Assembly: GCA_016711405.1 (NCBI GenBank)
Contig: JADJSZ010000069.1
Span: 1-40,095, forward strand
Length of the DNA stretch: 40,095 bases
Source of the DNA: Candidatus Hadersleviella danica
GTDB lineage: Bacteria > Chloroflexota > Anaerolineae > Promineifilales > Promineifilaceae
Direction: 5' to 3'
The position numbers and the translations under genes were made by a program. Of this stretch, positions 1 to 8,996 are shown in pieces (positions within the stretch are counted from its first letter, which is position 1; every line of letters starts with the position of its first letter). The notes beneath the pieces are model-generated. The model saw nothing but the letters and a program-made list of their open reading frames with translations. It ran no database searches and had not been told where the DNA came from.

Positions 1-5
1 CAATG

Positions 6-48
6 GCTCTTTTCTCTCTTCTCTCTTCTCTCCTCTCTCTACTCTTCC
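6..48. repeat. CT-rich simple-sequence tract
   Basis: A pyrimidine tract built from TCTCT and CTTCT units runs into the 3' end of the first minus-strand gene. It belongs to the same class of CT/GA tracts seen at 1159-1221, 8834-8880, 27783-27812 and 35995-36015. No protein reading is convincing here. Confidence 0.6.
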
Positions 49-1115
49 GCTGGATTGGGGATGGTTATGGGTTCATTAAAGCGGTAGGTCGCTTTGGTGG
101 TGGCGATAAGTTCGCCTTCATCGCCAGTGAACACAACTTGCAAGGTCATCCGTTGGATAAGTTCCTCTTCGACAGCCAGCCAGATGGTTCCGCCGCCGCT
201 GTATTCGGCAAACAAGCTGAAGATTTGGTCGGCCATCTCTTCATTGACAATGGCGTTGTAATAACTTTCGACATCCAACTCGAACTGTATCTCATACGCT
301 TCTATCCCGTTGAGCCGTATTTGGCGGGTAGCCTCGGCCGAGGCCACAAACTCGCTCAGGCCAATGTTATTGAGCTGGTCGAAGCTCTCAAACCCGGCCG
401 TCTCCAAAACATCGGCGGGCAACTCTTCCCAATCGCCATCGTCCACGCGCACCCACAAAATCTCGTCGCGGTACACAATCTCGTTGGTACTGCTGATGGG
501 GTCGCCCATGCCTTCTATCACGGCCGAAGATACTGTTAGGCAGTATTGCCAGCCCGTGGCTGTCTCTAGGTAGCAAGTTTGGCTCTGGCTTTGGCTCACA
601 CCGGGCAACAGCGTCGTGATATTTTGCTCAATGATGATGGTTTCTTGCGCTTTGGCGTTGGCCTCGGCCGTTTGCATCAGAGCCACCACATCTAGCTCGG
701 CCAAATCCACCGTCACAGGCGCGGCCGATTCTTCAATCAGCACATCATCCTCCTCTTCCACCTCTTCTTTGACAATCGGCGTAGCCTCGGCCGCACGGGT
801 TGGCTCATCCTTGGCAGGGGTTGCCGTTGGTGCTTCACGGGTGGGGGCTGGTTTGGTGGCGGTGGCCGTTGGTTCGGGGATGGGTGTCTCAGTGGGGGCG
901 GCTGTTGGCTCGGCCGTGGCTGTGGGGGCGGTGGTGGCCGTCGGTTCGGCCGTTGGTTCGGCCGTGGGGGTGGGTTCGGCCGTGGCCGCTTCGGTGGAAA
1001 CAACAACAGCTCCTATCGCAGTGGGAGGCACGGCCGTTGGCTCCTGCACTTCCCCCCCACAAGCCACCACTCCAAACAAGGCCACCACAACCAATAAAAC
1101 AAATACGCGCTTCAT
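39..1115 (-). CDS. Secreted lipoprotein with LolA/LppX-like C-terminal domain
   Basis: The product has 358 residues. A hydrophobic signal peptide ends in a lipobox (FGVVAC, Cys about residue 19), so it should be lipid-anchored outside the membrane. Residues about 25-110 are a low-complexity spacer of PTATAEPT-type repeats. The C-terminal 200 residues (from about 145) have the pattern of LppX/LolA-like beta folds that hold lipid or polymer, with a conserved-looking Cys pair near 'QTCYLETATGWQYCL'. The family link is inferred by eye. The start is well supported: AGGAGG lies 5 bases upstream of ATG on the minus strand. It is transcribed away from the permease at 1293. The substrate is unknown. 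Confidence 0.8.
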   Translation of the reverse strand: MKRVFVLLVVVALFGVVACGGEVQEPTAVPPTAIGAVVVSTEAATAEPTPTAEPTAEPTATTAPTATAEPTAAPTETPIPEPTATATKPAPTREAPTATPAKDEPTRAAEATPIVKEEVEEEDDVLIEESAAPVTVDLAELDVVALMQTAEANAKAQETIIIEQNITTLLPGVSQSQSQTCYLETATGWQYCLTVSSAVIEGMGDPISSTNEIVYRDEILWVRVDDGDWEELPADVLETAGFESFDQLNNIGLSEFVASAEATRQIRLNGIEAYEIQFELDVESYYNAIVNEEMADQIFSLFAEYSGGGTIWLAVEEELIQRMTLQVVFTGDEGELIATTKATYRFNEPITIPNPAEE

Positions 1116-1158
1116 AAAACCTCCTGTATGTCTGCCATTACATTAAAAGAGAGAGGCA

Positions 1159-1221
1159 AGAGATAGAGATAGAGGAAACGCAATAGGCCAGCCTACTATG
1201 GCCCCCTCTATCTCTATCTCT
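1159..1221. repeat. Inverted GAGATA/TATCTC repeat
   Basis: A 17-bp arm AGAGATAGAGATAGAGG (1159-1175) is perfectly complementary to 1205-1221. It lies between the divergent genes at 39-1115 and 1293 and could form a hairpin. The same GAGATA hexamer recurs at 27610-27635, 27783-27805 and 35842-35868. Confidence 0.75.
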
Positions 1222-1292
1222 ACACGCTATCTCACATTTTAGATAAGATTCAGATAGCCATTATACAAAAAACACCCCCGATAGGTTATTTC

Positions 1293-2127
1293 GTGCCCCA
1301 AACCATCCCCCGCCAACAAACCTTTGCCATCTTGTGGGCCTTCCTCGTCCGCGATTTCCACACCCAGATTAGCTACCGCGCCGCCTTCGCCCTCAGCTTT
1401 GTCGGGTTATTCTTTCGCGCCTTCATCTTCTTCTTTATCTCCCGCTTCATTGGCGATGTGGCCGCCCTTGGGCTAACCAGCGCGGGCTATCAGGGCGATT
1501 ATTTTGCCTTCGTCCTCATTGGTCTTGCCTTCAACCTCTATGTCGGCCTCGGCCTCACCGCCTTTGCCGAGGCGTTGCGCGAGGCGCAAACCACGGGCAC
1601 GCTCGAAGCGATGATGATGACCCCCACCCCTGTGTCGCTCATGGTCGTCGGCTCGGCCGGGTGGAGCTATGCCTTCACCACCTTGCGCGTGGTGGTCTAC
1701 TTGGGTCTGGGGGTGTTGTTGGGGATGGATTTAGGGGGGGCGAATTGGGGTTTAGCGGCCGTGGCTCTCCTCCTCGCCCTCATCGCCTTTGCCAGCATCG
1801 GCATCATCGCCGCCAGCGTCATCATGGTCATCAAACGGGGCGACCCGATAACCGCTTTGGTGGCCAACGTCTCCGCTTTGGTCGGCGGGGTCTACTACCC
1901 CATCGAAGTGCTCCCCGTGGCTCCAAACGGTGGCTCAATTCGTGCCCCTCACCCACGCCCTGCGCCTCATGCGCCTCACCTTGCTCAACGGCGCGGGCTG
2001 GGCCGAGGTGCAAGCGGATTTCTTCGCCCTCACCGCCTTCGCCCTCGTCCTCTTCCCGCTCTCCCTCCTCACCTTCCACTACGCCGTCAACAAAGCCCGC
2101 CGCGATGGTTCGCTGGCCCAGTATTAG
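1293..2127 (+). CDS. ABC-2 type transporter permease, frameshifted
   Basis: This is a membrane permease of the ABC-2 family, which exports drugs, lipids or polysaccharides with a separate ATPase. About six hydrophobic segments follow an N-terminal cytosolic stretch. The segment 'GTLEAMMMTPTP' is the typical conserved cytosolic loop, and 'GGVYYPIEVLP' followed by 'WLQTVAQFVPLTHALRL' is the typical late-helix motif. These two halves lie in different frames. The break is at the C run 1913-1916 (one C too many, or two missing), and reading resumes at 1918 to the stop at 2127. The start is GTG 1293 without a strong ribosome site. No ATP-binding partner is in the window. Confidence 0.8.
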
Positions 2128-2169
2128 TTCATTGCCTCCCCACGTAGCCAATCACGCTCCTGCCCCCTT

Positions 2170-2652
2170 TTAAGCCCCCAGTACTTGATAATCCCGGTTC
2201 CAATAAACGAGTGGTTTGTCATCGGGAACGGGTACATGGCTGGCTTGGATTTCGCCCACGTAAATGGTATGGGTTCCTGCATCATGGCGGCCGTAAATGG
2301 TGCAATCTACCCACACCAATGCATCACGCAAGATGGGTGCGCCAGTCACGGCCGTGCCCCAATCCCCTTCCGCAAACCTATCCTCCTGCACCCACGCAAA
2401 ACGGTTGGAAAGGTGTGCTTGGTCATGGCGCAAAATGTTAACCGCAAACACAGCTCCCTCCTGTTCCAACATCTGGTGTGCCCCGTGGCGCTGGTCAATA
2501 AAAACAGCAATCAGCGGCGGGTCGGGCGAAACCGAGACAAAAGCGGACACTGTCAGGCCGTGGATTTGCTCGCCGAGTTTAATGGTCACAATGGTTACGC
2601 CTGCGGGAAAGTGGCGCATGGCTTCGCGGAATTGTTCAGAGGAGATAGACAT
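2170..2652 (-). CDS. Flavin reductase family protein (FMN-binding split barrel)
   Basis: The product has 160 residues, the usual size for the flavin reductase-like domain that reduces FMN or FAD with NAD(P)H, often for a partner monooxygenase. The N-terminus 'FREAMRHFPAGVTIVT' and the following 'GLTVSAFVSVSPDPPLIAV' are hallmark motifs. 'FAVNILRHDQAHLSNRFA' matches the central conserved part, and 'GTHTIYVGEI' with 'PLVYWNRDY' closes the barrel. The protein is cytosolic. The ATG at 2652 is preceded on the minus strand by CAATGTCTATCTCC-type sequence. It is convergent with the permease at 1293-2127. No monooxygenase gene is adjacent, so the electron acceptor cannot be named. Confidence 0.9.
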   Translation of the reverse strand: MSISSEQFREAMRHFPAGVTIVTIKLGEQIHGLTVSAFVSVSPDPPLIAVFIDQRHGAHQMLEQEGAVFAVNILRHDQAHLSNRFAWVQEDRFAEGDWGTAVTGAPILRDALVWVDCTIYGRHDAGTHTIYVGEIQASHVPVPDDKPLVYWNRDYQVLGA

Positions 2653-2729
2653 TGGATGGAAGAATGTTGTGGGGAGATTGGAGACAACAACGGCCGTTTG
2701 GCCAAGGTGGGTATTTGTCTTGAGGAGTT

Positions 2730-2767
2730 ACGGGGTCTTGGTGTAGCCAAGTACACCAGAACCCCGT
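2730..2767. repeat. Hairpin of the TTGGTGTA family
   Basis: The arm ACGGGGTCTTGGTGTA (2730-2745) pairs with TACACCAGAACCCCGT (2752-2767), with one mismatch and a 6-base loop. It lies upstream of the flavin reductase gene. The same TTGGTGTA/TACACCAA core recurs at 6833-6896, 14528-14622 and 32671-32740. Confidence 0.75.
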
Positions 2768-3157
2768 TGCCCAAACAAACCACGCCACGAATAGACCAGT
2801 TTATGACGATGAAAAGTATAGTCATTGCCCAAGTAAATGCCAAAGGAGAGGCGTTTACGCGGCCGTGGTAAATCAGAATGATGGCCAAGAACATGGGCTA
2901 CAAGTTAAGCAATTTTCCAGAGTGTCCAATAATCACTTTTCATCTAAATACCCTTTGCCCTTTCCCTTTTTTGCCCTTTTGTAATAAAAATTTACTGCAA
3001 AAAGGCAAAAGAACAATAAAGCAAAGGGCTTTGAACTTGTTTGCTCTCTTGATTGTTCCCTAAAACCTTAACTTGTAACAAATGGACAAAGAGGCCAAAG
3101 AATAATAAAGCAAAGAGGGTTCACAAGATAGCTCGGTCAGACGGAAGAGGCTGTGCT
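2768..3157. other. Gene-free stretch between flavin reductase and clpS
   Basis: No convincing gene is seen. A 99-residue minus-strand open frame (2595-2894) has two hydrophobic stretches but overlaps the flavin reductase start and the 2730-2767 hairpin. The AATAAAGCAAAG direct repeat occurs at 3015-3026 and 3104-3115, inside AT-rich sequence with TTTGCCC-like units (2945-2980). Confidence 0.5.
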
Positions 3158-3163
3158 ATAATT
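3158..3163 (+). promoter_or_regulatory. Candidate clpS -10 box, possible leaderless start
   Basis: TATAAT is preceded by TGTGC, giving an extended -10. A start site about 7 bases downstream would fall within 2 bases of the clpS ATG at 3172, which has no ribosome site. No good -35 is visible. Confidence 0.6.
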
Positions 3164-3171
3164 TTCGCCCT

Positions 3172-3495
3172 ATGAGCAACACATGGTCCACCCTCAGCAA
3201 TCCTGATATTGAATGGCAACTGGCCGAAGATGTCGAGTTAGAGCCACCCTACAGAGTCATCATCCACAACGACGACGTGACCACCTTTGAGTTCGTCATT
3301 CGCGTTTTGCAAACCATTTTTGGGCTGAACGTGATGATGGCCGAGCAAATTGCCAACCGCACCCACACCCACGGCTCCGCCTACGTGGGAACCTTCCCCA
3401 AATCGGAAGCCGAAACCAAGGTCAACAAAACCCACTTCGCCGCCCAACTCGAAGGCTTCCCCCTCCGCCTCACCATCGAGCCAGAGGAGATTTAG
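3172..3495 (+). CDS. clpS: ATP-dependent Clp protease adaptor ClpS
   Basis: ClpS delivers N-degron substrates to ClpA/ClpC-ClpP. At 107 residues it has the normal size. After a disordered N-terminal part of about 25 residues comes 'PPYRVIIHNDDVTTFEFVI', with the HNDD pocket residues and the conserved threonines. The later 'IANRTHTHGSAYVGTFPKSEAE' carries the His that recognises the substrate alpha-amino group and the 'A..K..AE' helix. No ClpA or ClpC gene is adjacent. The ATG at 3172 is the only sensible start. It follows a -10 box so closely that translation may be leaderless. The family assignment is secure. Confidence 0.95.
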   Translation: MSNTWSTLSNPDIEWQLAEDVELEPPYRVIIHNDDVTTFEFVIRVLQTIFGLNVMMAEQIANRTHTHGSAYVGTFPKSEAETKVNKTHFAAQLEGFPLRLTIEPEEI

Positions 3496-3531
3496 CTGTA
3501 AAAGCCGTAAGCTGTAAGCCATAAGCCGTAA
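3495..3531 (+). repeat. Tandem heptamer array (GCYRTAA)
   Basis: GCTGTAA, GCCGTAA, GCTGTAA, GCCATAA and GCCGTAA follow each other in 7-base register, with one 2-base interruption after the first. The array starts at the clpS stop codon. It is followed by a CT-rich tract to 3603 that contains no ribosome site. Confidence 0.8.
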
Positions 3532-3603
3532 GCTTCCCCTCTGCGCCTCTGCTCCTCTGCCCCCCCTCTCTTACTCTCTTCCTCCCCTCACCTCCCCCTC
3601 TCT

Positions 3604-4506
3604 ATGAACACAATCGCCCAATTGCGCCAAAAATTACAACACGGGGTTTCGCCAGCAATGGCCACTCCACTTAAAGAAGATGGTTACACGGTAGACACGG
3701 CCGCTATTCCCCCCCTCGTCAATTTTTTGGTAGAGCGCGGCATTAAAGGGCTGTTCGTCGGTGGCACCACGGGCGAAGGCGTTCTGCTCAACGCCAAACA
3801 GCGCAAAATTTTGCACGAAGTGACCCTAGAAGCCGTCGCTGGGCGCGTCCCCGTTCTGCTCCACACGGCCGCCAACCAACTCGCCGAAGCCGAAAACCTC
3901 ACCCACCACGCCGCCTCGCTCGGGGCAGATGGCCTTGTGGCCATGACCCCCTACTTTTTGGGGATGAGCGAAGAAGCCCTCTTCCAATACTTTGTCCACC
4001 TAGCCAGTTTAGCTCCCCACATCCCCTTTTTCGCCTACGACATTCCCCAGTTGGCCGTCAATGGCGTGTCCCCCAAGCTCTTGGGGCGGCTCTGCGCCGC
4101 CATCCCCAACCTCGCCGGCCTTAAATGTAGCCGCGACGACATGCAACTCATTCGCCAATTGTTAGATGCCCTCCCCGCAGACAAGTTCTTGCTGGCGGGC
4201 AACGAGCGCATCGCCTTGGGTTCCATTGCCCTTGGGGCAGATGGGATGATTAGCGGGTTATCCACGGCCGTGCCCGAACCCTTCGTGGCCTGCCTCAATG
4301 CCTTCTATGCGGGTGATTACCAAACAGCCCTCGACTGGCAAAAACGCATCAACCGTGGGCTAGACCACATGCCCGCCGACCGCATTGGCGCAATTAAACG
4401 CATCTTGGCCGAGCGCGGCATCCCCGTGGGCAACCCCATGCCCCCCCGTGGGCGGGTGGAAACGGCCGTGTGGCCTGCCGTCGAAGAAATTCTCATCAAC
4501 AATTAA
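3604..4506 (+). CDS. Dihydrodipicolinate synthase / N-acetylneuraminate lyase family aldolase
   Basis: This is a class I aldolase of the DapA/NanA superfamily, 300 residues long (the usual length), folding as a TIM barrel. The pyruvate-binding 'VGGTTGEGV' loop is at about residues 52-60. The catalytic Tyr lies in 'FFAYDIPQL' (about 146). The Schiff-base Lys lies in 'NLAGLKCSRDD' (about 173). True DapA enzymes usually have YNVP and a G-I-K-E context, so YDIP and GLKCS argue for another substrate such as a 2-keto-3-deoxy sugar acid. The ATG at 3604 is preceded only by a CT tract. No lysine-pathway neighbours are present. Confidence 0.88.
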   Translation: MNTIAQLRQKLQHGVSPAMATPLKEDGYTVDTAAIPPLVNFLVERGIKGLFVGGTTGEGVLLNAKQRKILHEVTLEAVAGRVPVLLHTAANQLAEAENLTHHAASLGADGLVAMTPYFLGMSEEALFQYFVHLASLAPHIPFFAYDIPQLAVNGVSPKLLGRLCAAIPNLAGLKCSRDDMQLIRQLLDALPADKFLLAGNERIALGSIALGADGMISGLSTAVPEPFVACLNAFYAGDYQTALDWQKRINRGLDHMPADRIGAIKRILAERGIPVGNPMPPRGRVETAVWPAVEEILINN

Positions 4507-4569
4507 ATCTAAGGCGGACAAGTTCAATCACTTGTGGCCTAGAATGGCTCGGCCGTACAAACAGAGCGT

Positions 4570-4648
4570 TTTTTAGACACGAATCTCACAAATGACACGA
4601 GTCTGGGCTACCCAGATTCGTGAAATTCGTGAAATTCGTGTCTAATTT
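4570..4648. repeat. Dispersed ATTCGTGTC palindrome, copy 1
   Basis: AGACACGAAT (4575-4584) is the exact complement of ATTCGTGTCT (4634-4643), with further CACGA and TTCGTGAAA units between them. It follows the aldolase gene and could act as a transcript-end hairpin. Related copies are at 12017-12181, 13344-13464 and 27652-27745. Confidence 0.75.
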
Positions 4649-4707
4649 TATGGATAGGTACTTTCGGCCCTTTACTCACCTTCACCATTCATTTTTTACC
4701 CACCCCT

Positions 4708-6071
4708 ATGAACCGTTTCCTCGGCTACCTTTTCCTTATTGCCCTGCTCGGGGCGTGTGCCAGCCCACGCCGCCGCCCACCCCACGCGGACTGGGCGGCG
4801 TGGTCGAAGCACCCACGGCCGCGCCCACTCCCGCCCCCCAACTCCAACTCACCAGCAACCAAGGCCAGCCGGGGCAAGAGATTGCCATCTTGGGCACCGA
4901 CTTTCCCCCCAGTGCGGCCGTCGAAATCGCCCTCAGCACGGCCGCTAACCCGCGCCAAATCCCCCTCACCCTGACGGCCGAGATAGATGAGCAAGGCGCT
5001 TTTGCCGCCCCGTTTACCTTGCCCACCCTCTGGCCGGGCAGTGGCGACACAGCCGAAAGCGTCCAGCTCCTCATCCGCGCCACCAGCCTGACAGTGCCCA
5101 GCCAAACGGCCGAAACCAGTCTCACCCTCGACTACAGCGACGCATTTCAACCGTATCGCAACGACGAAATGGGCTTCAGCCTCGATTTGCCGCTCGAGTG
5201 GATCGTCGAAGGGCCGTTGCGCACCCCCCTTGGAACAATGTATTTGGTGGGCAAGCCCCCCCTCCAGCCGGGCGACCCCTCGGTCAGCACCTTCTTGGTG
5301 GCCCCCAGCGAGCAATGGAGCGCGATACGTGCGGCCGAACAACTTCTCTGCGGCGGCGGCTGTGTCAGCGATGTGCGTTTTACGCTGACCACCGTCAACG
5401 ACATGCCCGCCCGCGAATTGCTCATTGAAACAGAAGGCGTGCCCCCCCTGACATGGTACTTTGTGGAGCAAGACAACCAATTGCTCTACTTCTCCCTGCA
5501 CGACCCCATCACCTTTGCCACGTTGGATAGGTTGGTGCAGACGGTGCGCTTCCAGCCCGTCAGTGCCGCCACGGCCGCGCTCGATTTGCCCACGGCCACC
5601 CCCGAAGTCATTGCCATTGTGCCCACCCCCGCCCCCACCGAACCACCCGCCACAGCCGAGCCAACCCCCGAACCCACCGCCACGCCCGACCTGCGCGAAG
5701 TCGGCCCCGTGCAGATGGTCAACGATTTGCTGGCGGGGGTTTTGCAACAGCGACTATTCAGTGTCAGCGAAGCGGAGTACCAATTTACGGCCGCTTATCT
5801 GGCCGCCAACGAGCCACGGCCGCTCCTGATCACCGCTCTGCAACTCAACCAACTCCTCAAACAGTTTAGCGTGGCGCGGGAAGATACAGGCGGCGTTGTC
5901 GTCCGCGCCGAAATCGTCTTGCTCGATGATACGCGTGTGGCGCGGCTGTTTACGATGGTGAAGGAGGATGAGGTGTGGCGCATTGACCAAATTGAACCAG
6001 CCGGCCTGCCCCAACCCGCCACCGAAGCCCCCACAGAAACCCCCACGGCCGAACCCGAAGGTGACCAATGA
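4708..6071 (+). CDS. Lipoprotein with Ig-like and PsbP-like parts, frameshifted near the lipobox
   Basis: The true start is ATG 4708, giving 'MNRFLGYLFLIALLGAC' with a clear lipobox, but this frame fails after about 20 residues. The rest of the gene is open in the next frame. Adding one C to the CCC at 4764-4766 joins them as LLGACASP-TPPPTPRGLGG. The mature protein then has an Ig/IPT-like domain ('GQEIAILGTDFPPSAAVEIA'), a PsbP-like segment ('NDEMGFSLDLPLEWIVEG'), an APTEPPATAEPTPEPT spacer, and a C-terminal alpha/beta domain ending 'TMVKEDEVWRIDQIEPAG'. It ends in ATGA overlap with the protease gene, implying co-translation. The function is unknown. Confidence 0.75.
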
Positions 6072-6820
6072 CCGATTTCGCATCCCCGCCCCTTCCCCGC
6101 TGGCGTTCTACCCATTTGTTGTGGATAGGTGGCCTGTTATTCGCCCTGTTGGCGGCGGGGTTGATGGCCGTAGGAGCCATTATCGCCCTGAACGACCCCC
6201 AAGCGGCGGCAAGTGGCGATGTGCCCCTCACGCTGGGGTTTACGTTGGGAGCCACGGCCGTGCAGGCACTGGCCTTTTTGCTCCCTGTGGGATTGGTGGG
6301 CTGGTGGGTGGGCATCGATTGGCGCACGGCCGTCGGCTGGCGCAATCCCACGGCGTATTGGTGGGGCATGGCTTTGCTCCTTGGCCTGCTCTGCATCCCC
6401 GTCACAGGGCTAATCGCCACCTACACCCAAGAGCTTTTGGCCTATGAGGAAATCTACAACCCCCAACTCGATTTTGTCGTGCCCGAAGGCTTTTCGTGGC
6501 TGGCTTTCATCGGCATGACCCTCACCGTGGGGTTGCTCATCCCCGTGGCCGAGGAACTCGTTTTTCGGGGCGTGTTGCTGACATGGCTGGCGGCACATGT
6601 GCCGGGGTGGGCGGCCGTGCTTGTCACCAGCCTCATCTTCGCCGCCATGCACGTCGAGCCATCTATCGTGGCGGGCACGCTTTTTCTCGGCCTTGTCTGT
6701 GGCTGGCTTGTCCAAAAAAGCGGCTCCCTCTGGCCCGCCATCGCCGTCCATGTCCTCAACAATGCAGTCAAAGTGGTGATTCTCTACTTGGCCTTGTTGC
6801 TGGATATTCCGCTGGTGTAA
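6068..6820 (+). CDS. CPBP family intramembrane glutamic endopeptidase
   Basis: This is a 250-residue multi-pass protein of the CPBP/Rce1-like family. The three motifs are 'AEELVFRGVLLTWL' (EExxxR, about residue 162), 'IFAAMHVEPS' (FxxxH, about 195) and 'AVHVLNNAV' (HxxxN, about 228), so all expected catalytic residues are present. Six to eight membrane helices are visible. In other bacteria such proteins process prenylated or bacteriocin-like substrates or are poorly understood; nothing here identifies a substrate. The ATG overlaps the stop of the lipoprotein gene by 4 bases, so the two are probably one operon. Confidence 0.92.
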   Translation: MTDFASPPLPRWRSTHLLWIGGLLFALLAAGLMAVGAIIALNDPQAAASGDVPLTLGFTLGATAVQALAFLLPVGLVGWWVGIDWRTAVGWRNPTAYWWGMALLLGLLCIPVTGLIATYTQELLAYEEIYNPQLDFVVPEGFSWLAFIGMTLTVGLLIPVAEELVFRGVLLTWLAAHVPGWAAVLVTSLIFAAMHVEPSIVAGTLFLGLVCGWLVQKSGSLWPAIAVHVLNNAVKVVILYLALLLDIPLV

Positions 6821-6832
6821 CTGATATTTGAT

Positions 6833-6896
6833 AATGGTGTATAAGTCTATTGGTGTAGGAGTGTATTTAAATAGACCAGTACACCAATACACCATT
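6833..6896. repeat. Hairpin of the TTGGTGTA family
   Basis: AATGGTGTATA...ATTGGTGTA (6833-6857) is largely complementary to TACACCAATACACCATT (6880-6896). It lies between the ends of two convergent genes, where it may serve as a bidirectional terminator. Its core is shared with 2730-2767, 14528-14622 and 32671-32740. Confidence 0.75.
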
Positions 6897-6928
6897 AAAC
6901 AAAATGCCAGATGAAGACCATGAAAAGT

Positions 6929-8833
6929 CTAAACAGCCCGCCGCCCCCGCACAATTTGCACTTGGTAGTAAATTAGCCCCAAAACACCAATGAGTGAGGC
7001 GGCCAAACCAAGGCGCACATCCCACGGCCGATAGCGAAACTGGTACTCATTGCGCCCCAAAAAGGCGGGGGTGGCCAGCCACACATCGGGCAACAGCTCG
7101 GTTTCCACGCCGTTAATGGCCACTTCCCACCCTGTCCACGCATTTTCGCGCACAACCAACGTCCCCGCCTCGTACACCTCACACGAAACATCTATGTGCC
7201 CGCCCTTGGCCACGGCCGTGCAGGGGGTTTGCCGATTGCCGTGGTCTACAAAAGCGTAATACTCGGTCGGGTAGCGAATTTTGTGGTAATTGGTGTTGGC
7301 AATCGGCTCGTATTGGTAGCTATCGCTGGGTGGGTTGAAGGCCAATTGCTGGCTGGGAGCGGGAGCGGAACGGCCGCTCCAAAAGGCGGGGCGCACTTCA
7401 TTGGTTGTTTTCATGCCCTGTGCGGCGGCAATGGCTCCCCAAAAATGTTGGCCGTGGGGCAACGCCACCCATTGCGCCGTCTCGCTGTCCATCGCCTCGG
7501 CCGCAGTGTGCGTTTCTGGGTGATGTTCCACCAAAAAGAGCCACTTTTGGCTAAATTCATACACCGCAAACAGCGACCAAACCAAAAGCGGAAGCAACAA
7601 CACATGGCTCCAGTACAGCCGCCGAAAAGTGTTGTTATCCTTATCCAGCCACGCAATGAGCATGGCGTACGGTTGCTTGGCCACATAATCCACCCCAAAC
7701 CCCGCCAGCACCAGCACCAAAGGCACGCTCAACCCCGCAATGACAATGGGGTTGCGCACAATGGCGGCCAAATCGGGGGCAACCGACATGGCCCAGCGAA
7801 AGGGCAGGGCACTGGCGATAAACCAAAACGCGCCAATGGCCAAGACGAGCACGGCCGCTAACCGTTTTTGCTGAGTAATCAGCAACGCATACAGCCCCAC
7901 CACCGCCAGCAAAACAGGAACCCAGCCAATATAGGACAAATAAAGATACCCATACGGCAATTTTTGGAGGGCGGTGGAGAGGTAAAAATCGGTGTCGCCA
8001 ATCACAAGGTTCAGCGGAATCCATTCCAGCGGTTGGGAAGAGGCGAAATAAGGGTCAGCATCTTTGCCAAAATTGGGGTAAAAGTGCAAGAACGGGATGA
8101 GAAACACGCCCGCCAACCAGCCGCCCAGCCCCATGCTGGCTCCCAGTTTTGTCCATGCTTCTCGTTCGCGGATGAGCAAAAAGGCGAAGAGGGGCAAAAC
8201 GAGCAACATCCCAATCTGCAAATACCCTTGCCCGGAGACGATGAGCAGAGCAAACACGGCCGCGAACAGTTGCTGGTCACGCAAGGAGCCGCGCCGCAAC
8301 AGGGCCAAGAGGGGCGGGAACAGCAAGGAGCAAGCGGCCATCGAAACAATCAGCCCCACCACGCCCATCTCCAATTTGCCGTTTAGGTGGCCCGCCGCGA
8401 CCACCACACAAGCTGTCCACACCCGCGCCACACGGCCGAGTTCCAGTGTTAGCCCCAGCCACCACTGCGCCAGCCCCGCCATCAGCAACGACCCCACAAT
8501 AATCACTTTCGCCCCATTAATACCCCCCCACAGGGCAGTGCTGATGATGACCAGCGGGTGAAGCACGGCCGCGTGTAGCTCCACAAATGCGGGCGAGCCA
8601 CCGTTGAAAAAGCCATTCCACAACACACAATCGCCACATTCAGCTAGTTGTGTCCAGATAAAATGGGGGTGGATGGCCATGCCAAATTCGCGGCCGTTTG
8701 GCCAACGGGTCAAATCGAAATTGAGCATGGGACGGCCGACAAACAGCGTCCATGCCACAATTAGCCCTAGCTCCACACAAACCGCATAATGGCGCAAAAG
8801 CCAATTGGTCATTCGTATCCGTAACTGGTTCAT
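6929..8833 (-). CDS. YfhO-like polytopic membrane protein
   Basis: The product has 634 residues and about 12 hydrophobic helices, followed by a soluble C-terminal part and a last helix. The early periplasmic loop 'HFIWTQLAECGDCVLWNGFF.GG.P' and the C-terminal 'ENAWTGWEVAINGVE' plus 'FRYRPWDVRLGLAASLIG' match GT-C-like YfhO proteins, which attach sugars to lipid-linked envelope polymers. The match is from pattern memory. ATG at 8833 gives 'MNQLRIRMTNWLL'; ATG at 8812 is an alternative. It lies downstream of the histidine kinase on the same strand, but a GC-rich hairpin separates them, so joint transcription is doubtful. Confidence 0.7.
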   Translation of the reverse strand: MNQLRIRMTNWLLRHYAVCVELGLIVAWTLFVGRPMLNFDLTRWPNGREFGMAIHPHFIWTQLAECGDCVLWNGFFNGGSPAFVELHAAVLHPLVIISTALWGGINGAKVIIVGSLLMAGLAQWWLGLTLELGRVARVWTACVVVAAGHLNGKLEMGVVGLIVSMAACSLLFPPLLALLRRGSLRDQQLFAAVFALLIVSGQGYLQIGMLLVLPLFAFLLIREREAWTKLGASMGLGGWLAGVFLIPFLHFYPNFGKDADPYFASSQPLEWIPLNLVIGDTDFYLSTALQKLPYGYLYLSYIGWVPVLLAVVGLYALLITQQKRLAAVLVLAIGAFWFIASALPFRWAMSVAPDLAAIVRNPIVIAGLSVPLVLVLAGFGVDYVAKQPYAMLIAWLDKDNNTFRRLYWSHVLLLPLLVWSLFAVYEFSQKWLFLVEHHPETHTAAEAMDSETAQWVALPHGQHFWGAIAAAQGMKTTNEVRPAFWSGRSAPAPSQQLAFNPPSDSYQYEPIANTNYHKIRYPTEYYAFVDHGNRQTPCTAVAKGGHIDVSCEVYEAGTLVVRENAWTGWEVAINGVETELLPDVWLATPAFLGRNEYQFRYRPWDVRLGLAASLIGVLGLIYYQVQIVRGRRAV

Positions 8834-8880
8834 AGAGAGGAAAGAGAAAGAGAAAGAGAAAGAGAGAGAGAGAGAGGAGA
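8834..8880. repeat. GA-rich simple-sequence tract
   Basis: GAAAGA and GAGAGA units run without interruption immediately upstream of the YfhO-like start. On the minus strand this is a CT leader like those before 3604 and 27845. Confidence 0.75.
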
Positions 8881-8930
8881 ATGATTAGTTCGATAATGTT
8901 ACATGACCAATCTCTCGAGACAAAAATCAC

Positions 8931-8977
8931 CCTCACCCCCTACCCCTCTCCTTGGGGAGAGGGGCAGGGGTGAGGGG
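8931..8977. terminator. GC-rich palindrome between kinase and YfhO-like gene
   Basis: CCTCACCCCCTACCCCTCTCC (8931-8951) pairs with GGAGAGGGGCAGGGGTGAGG (8955-8974) around a short TTGG loop. It lies just past the kinase stop. It resembles the CCCTCACCCC/GGGGTGAGGG palindromes found between genes of many unrelated GC-rich bacteria, so it may be a REP-like element as well as a terminator. Confidence 0.65.
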
Positions 8978-8996
8978 AAAGAGAATCTCAAACGAC

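Noticed and set aside
616..1146. Long plus-strand open frame rich in Ala, Val and Gly over the lipoprotein gene
   Set aside because: It is a shadow of the PTATAEPT spacer on the other strand.
2595..2894. Minus-strand 99-residue open frame with two hydrophobic stretches upstream of the flavin reductase
   Set aside because: It overlaps the flavin reductase N-terminus out of frame and includes the 2730-2767 hairpin. The sequence has no recognisable motif or ribosome site.
4725..5747. Long minus-strand open frame over the second lipoprotein gene
   Set aside because: It is a Gly-rich shadow frame with no start signal. The plus-strand reading has a lipobox and PsbP-like motifs.
7196..7861. Plus-strand open frame over the YfhO-like gene
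   Set aside because: It is a His/Arg/Gln-rich shadow without motifs. The minus-strand membrane protein explains this DNA.
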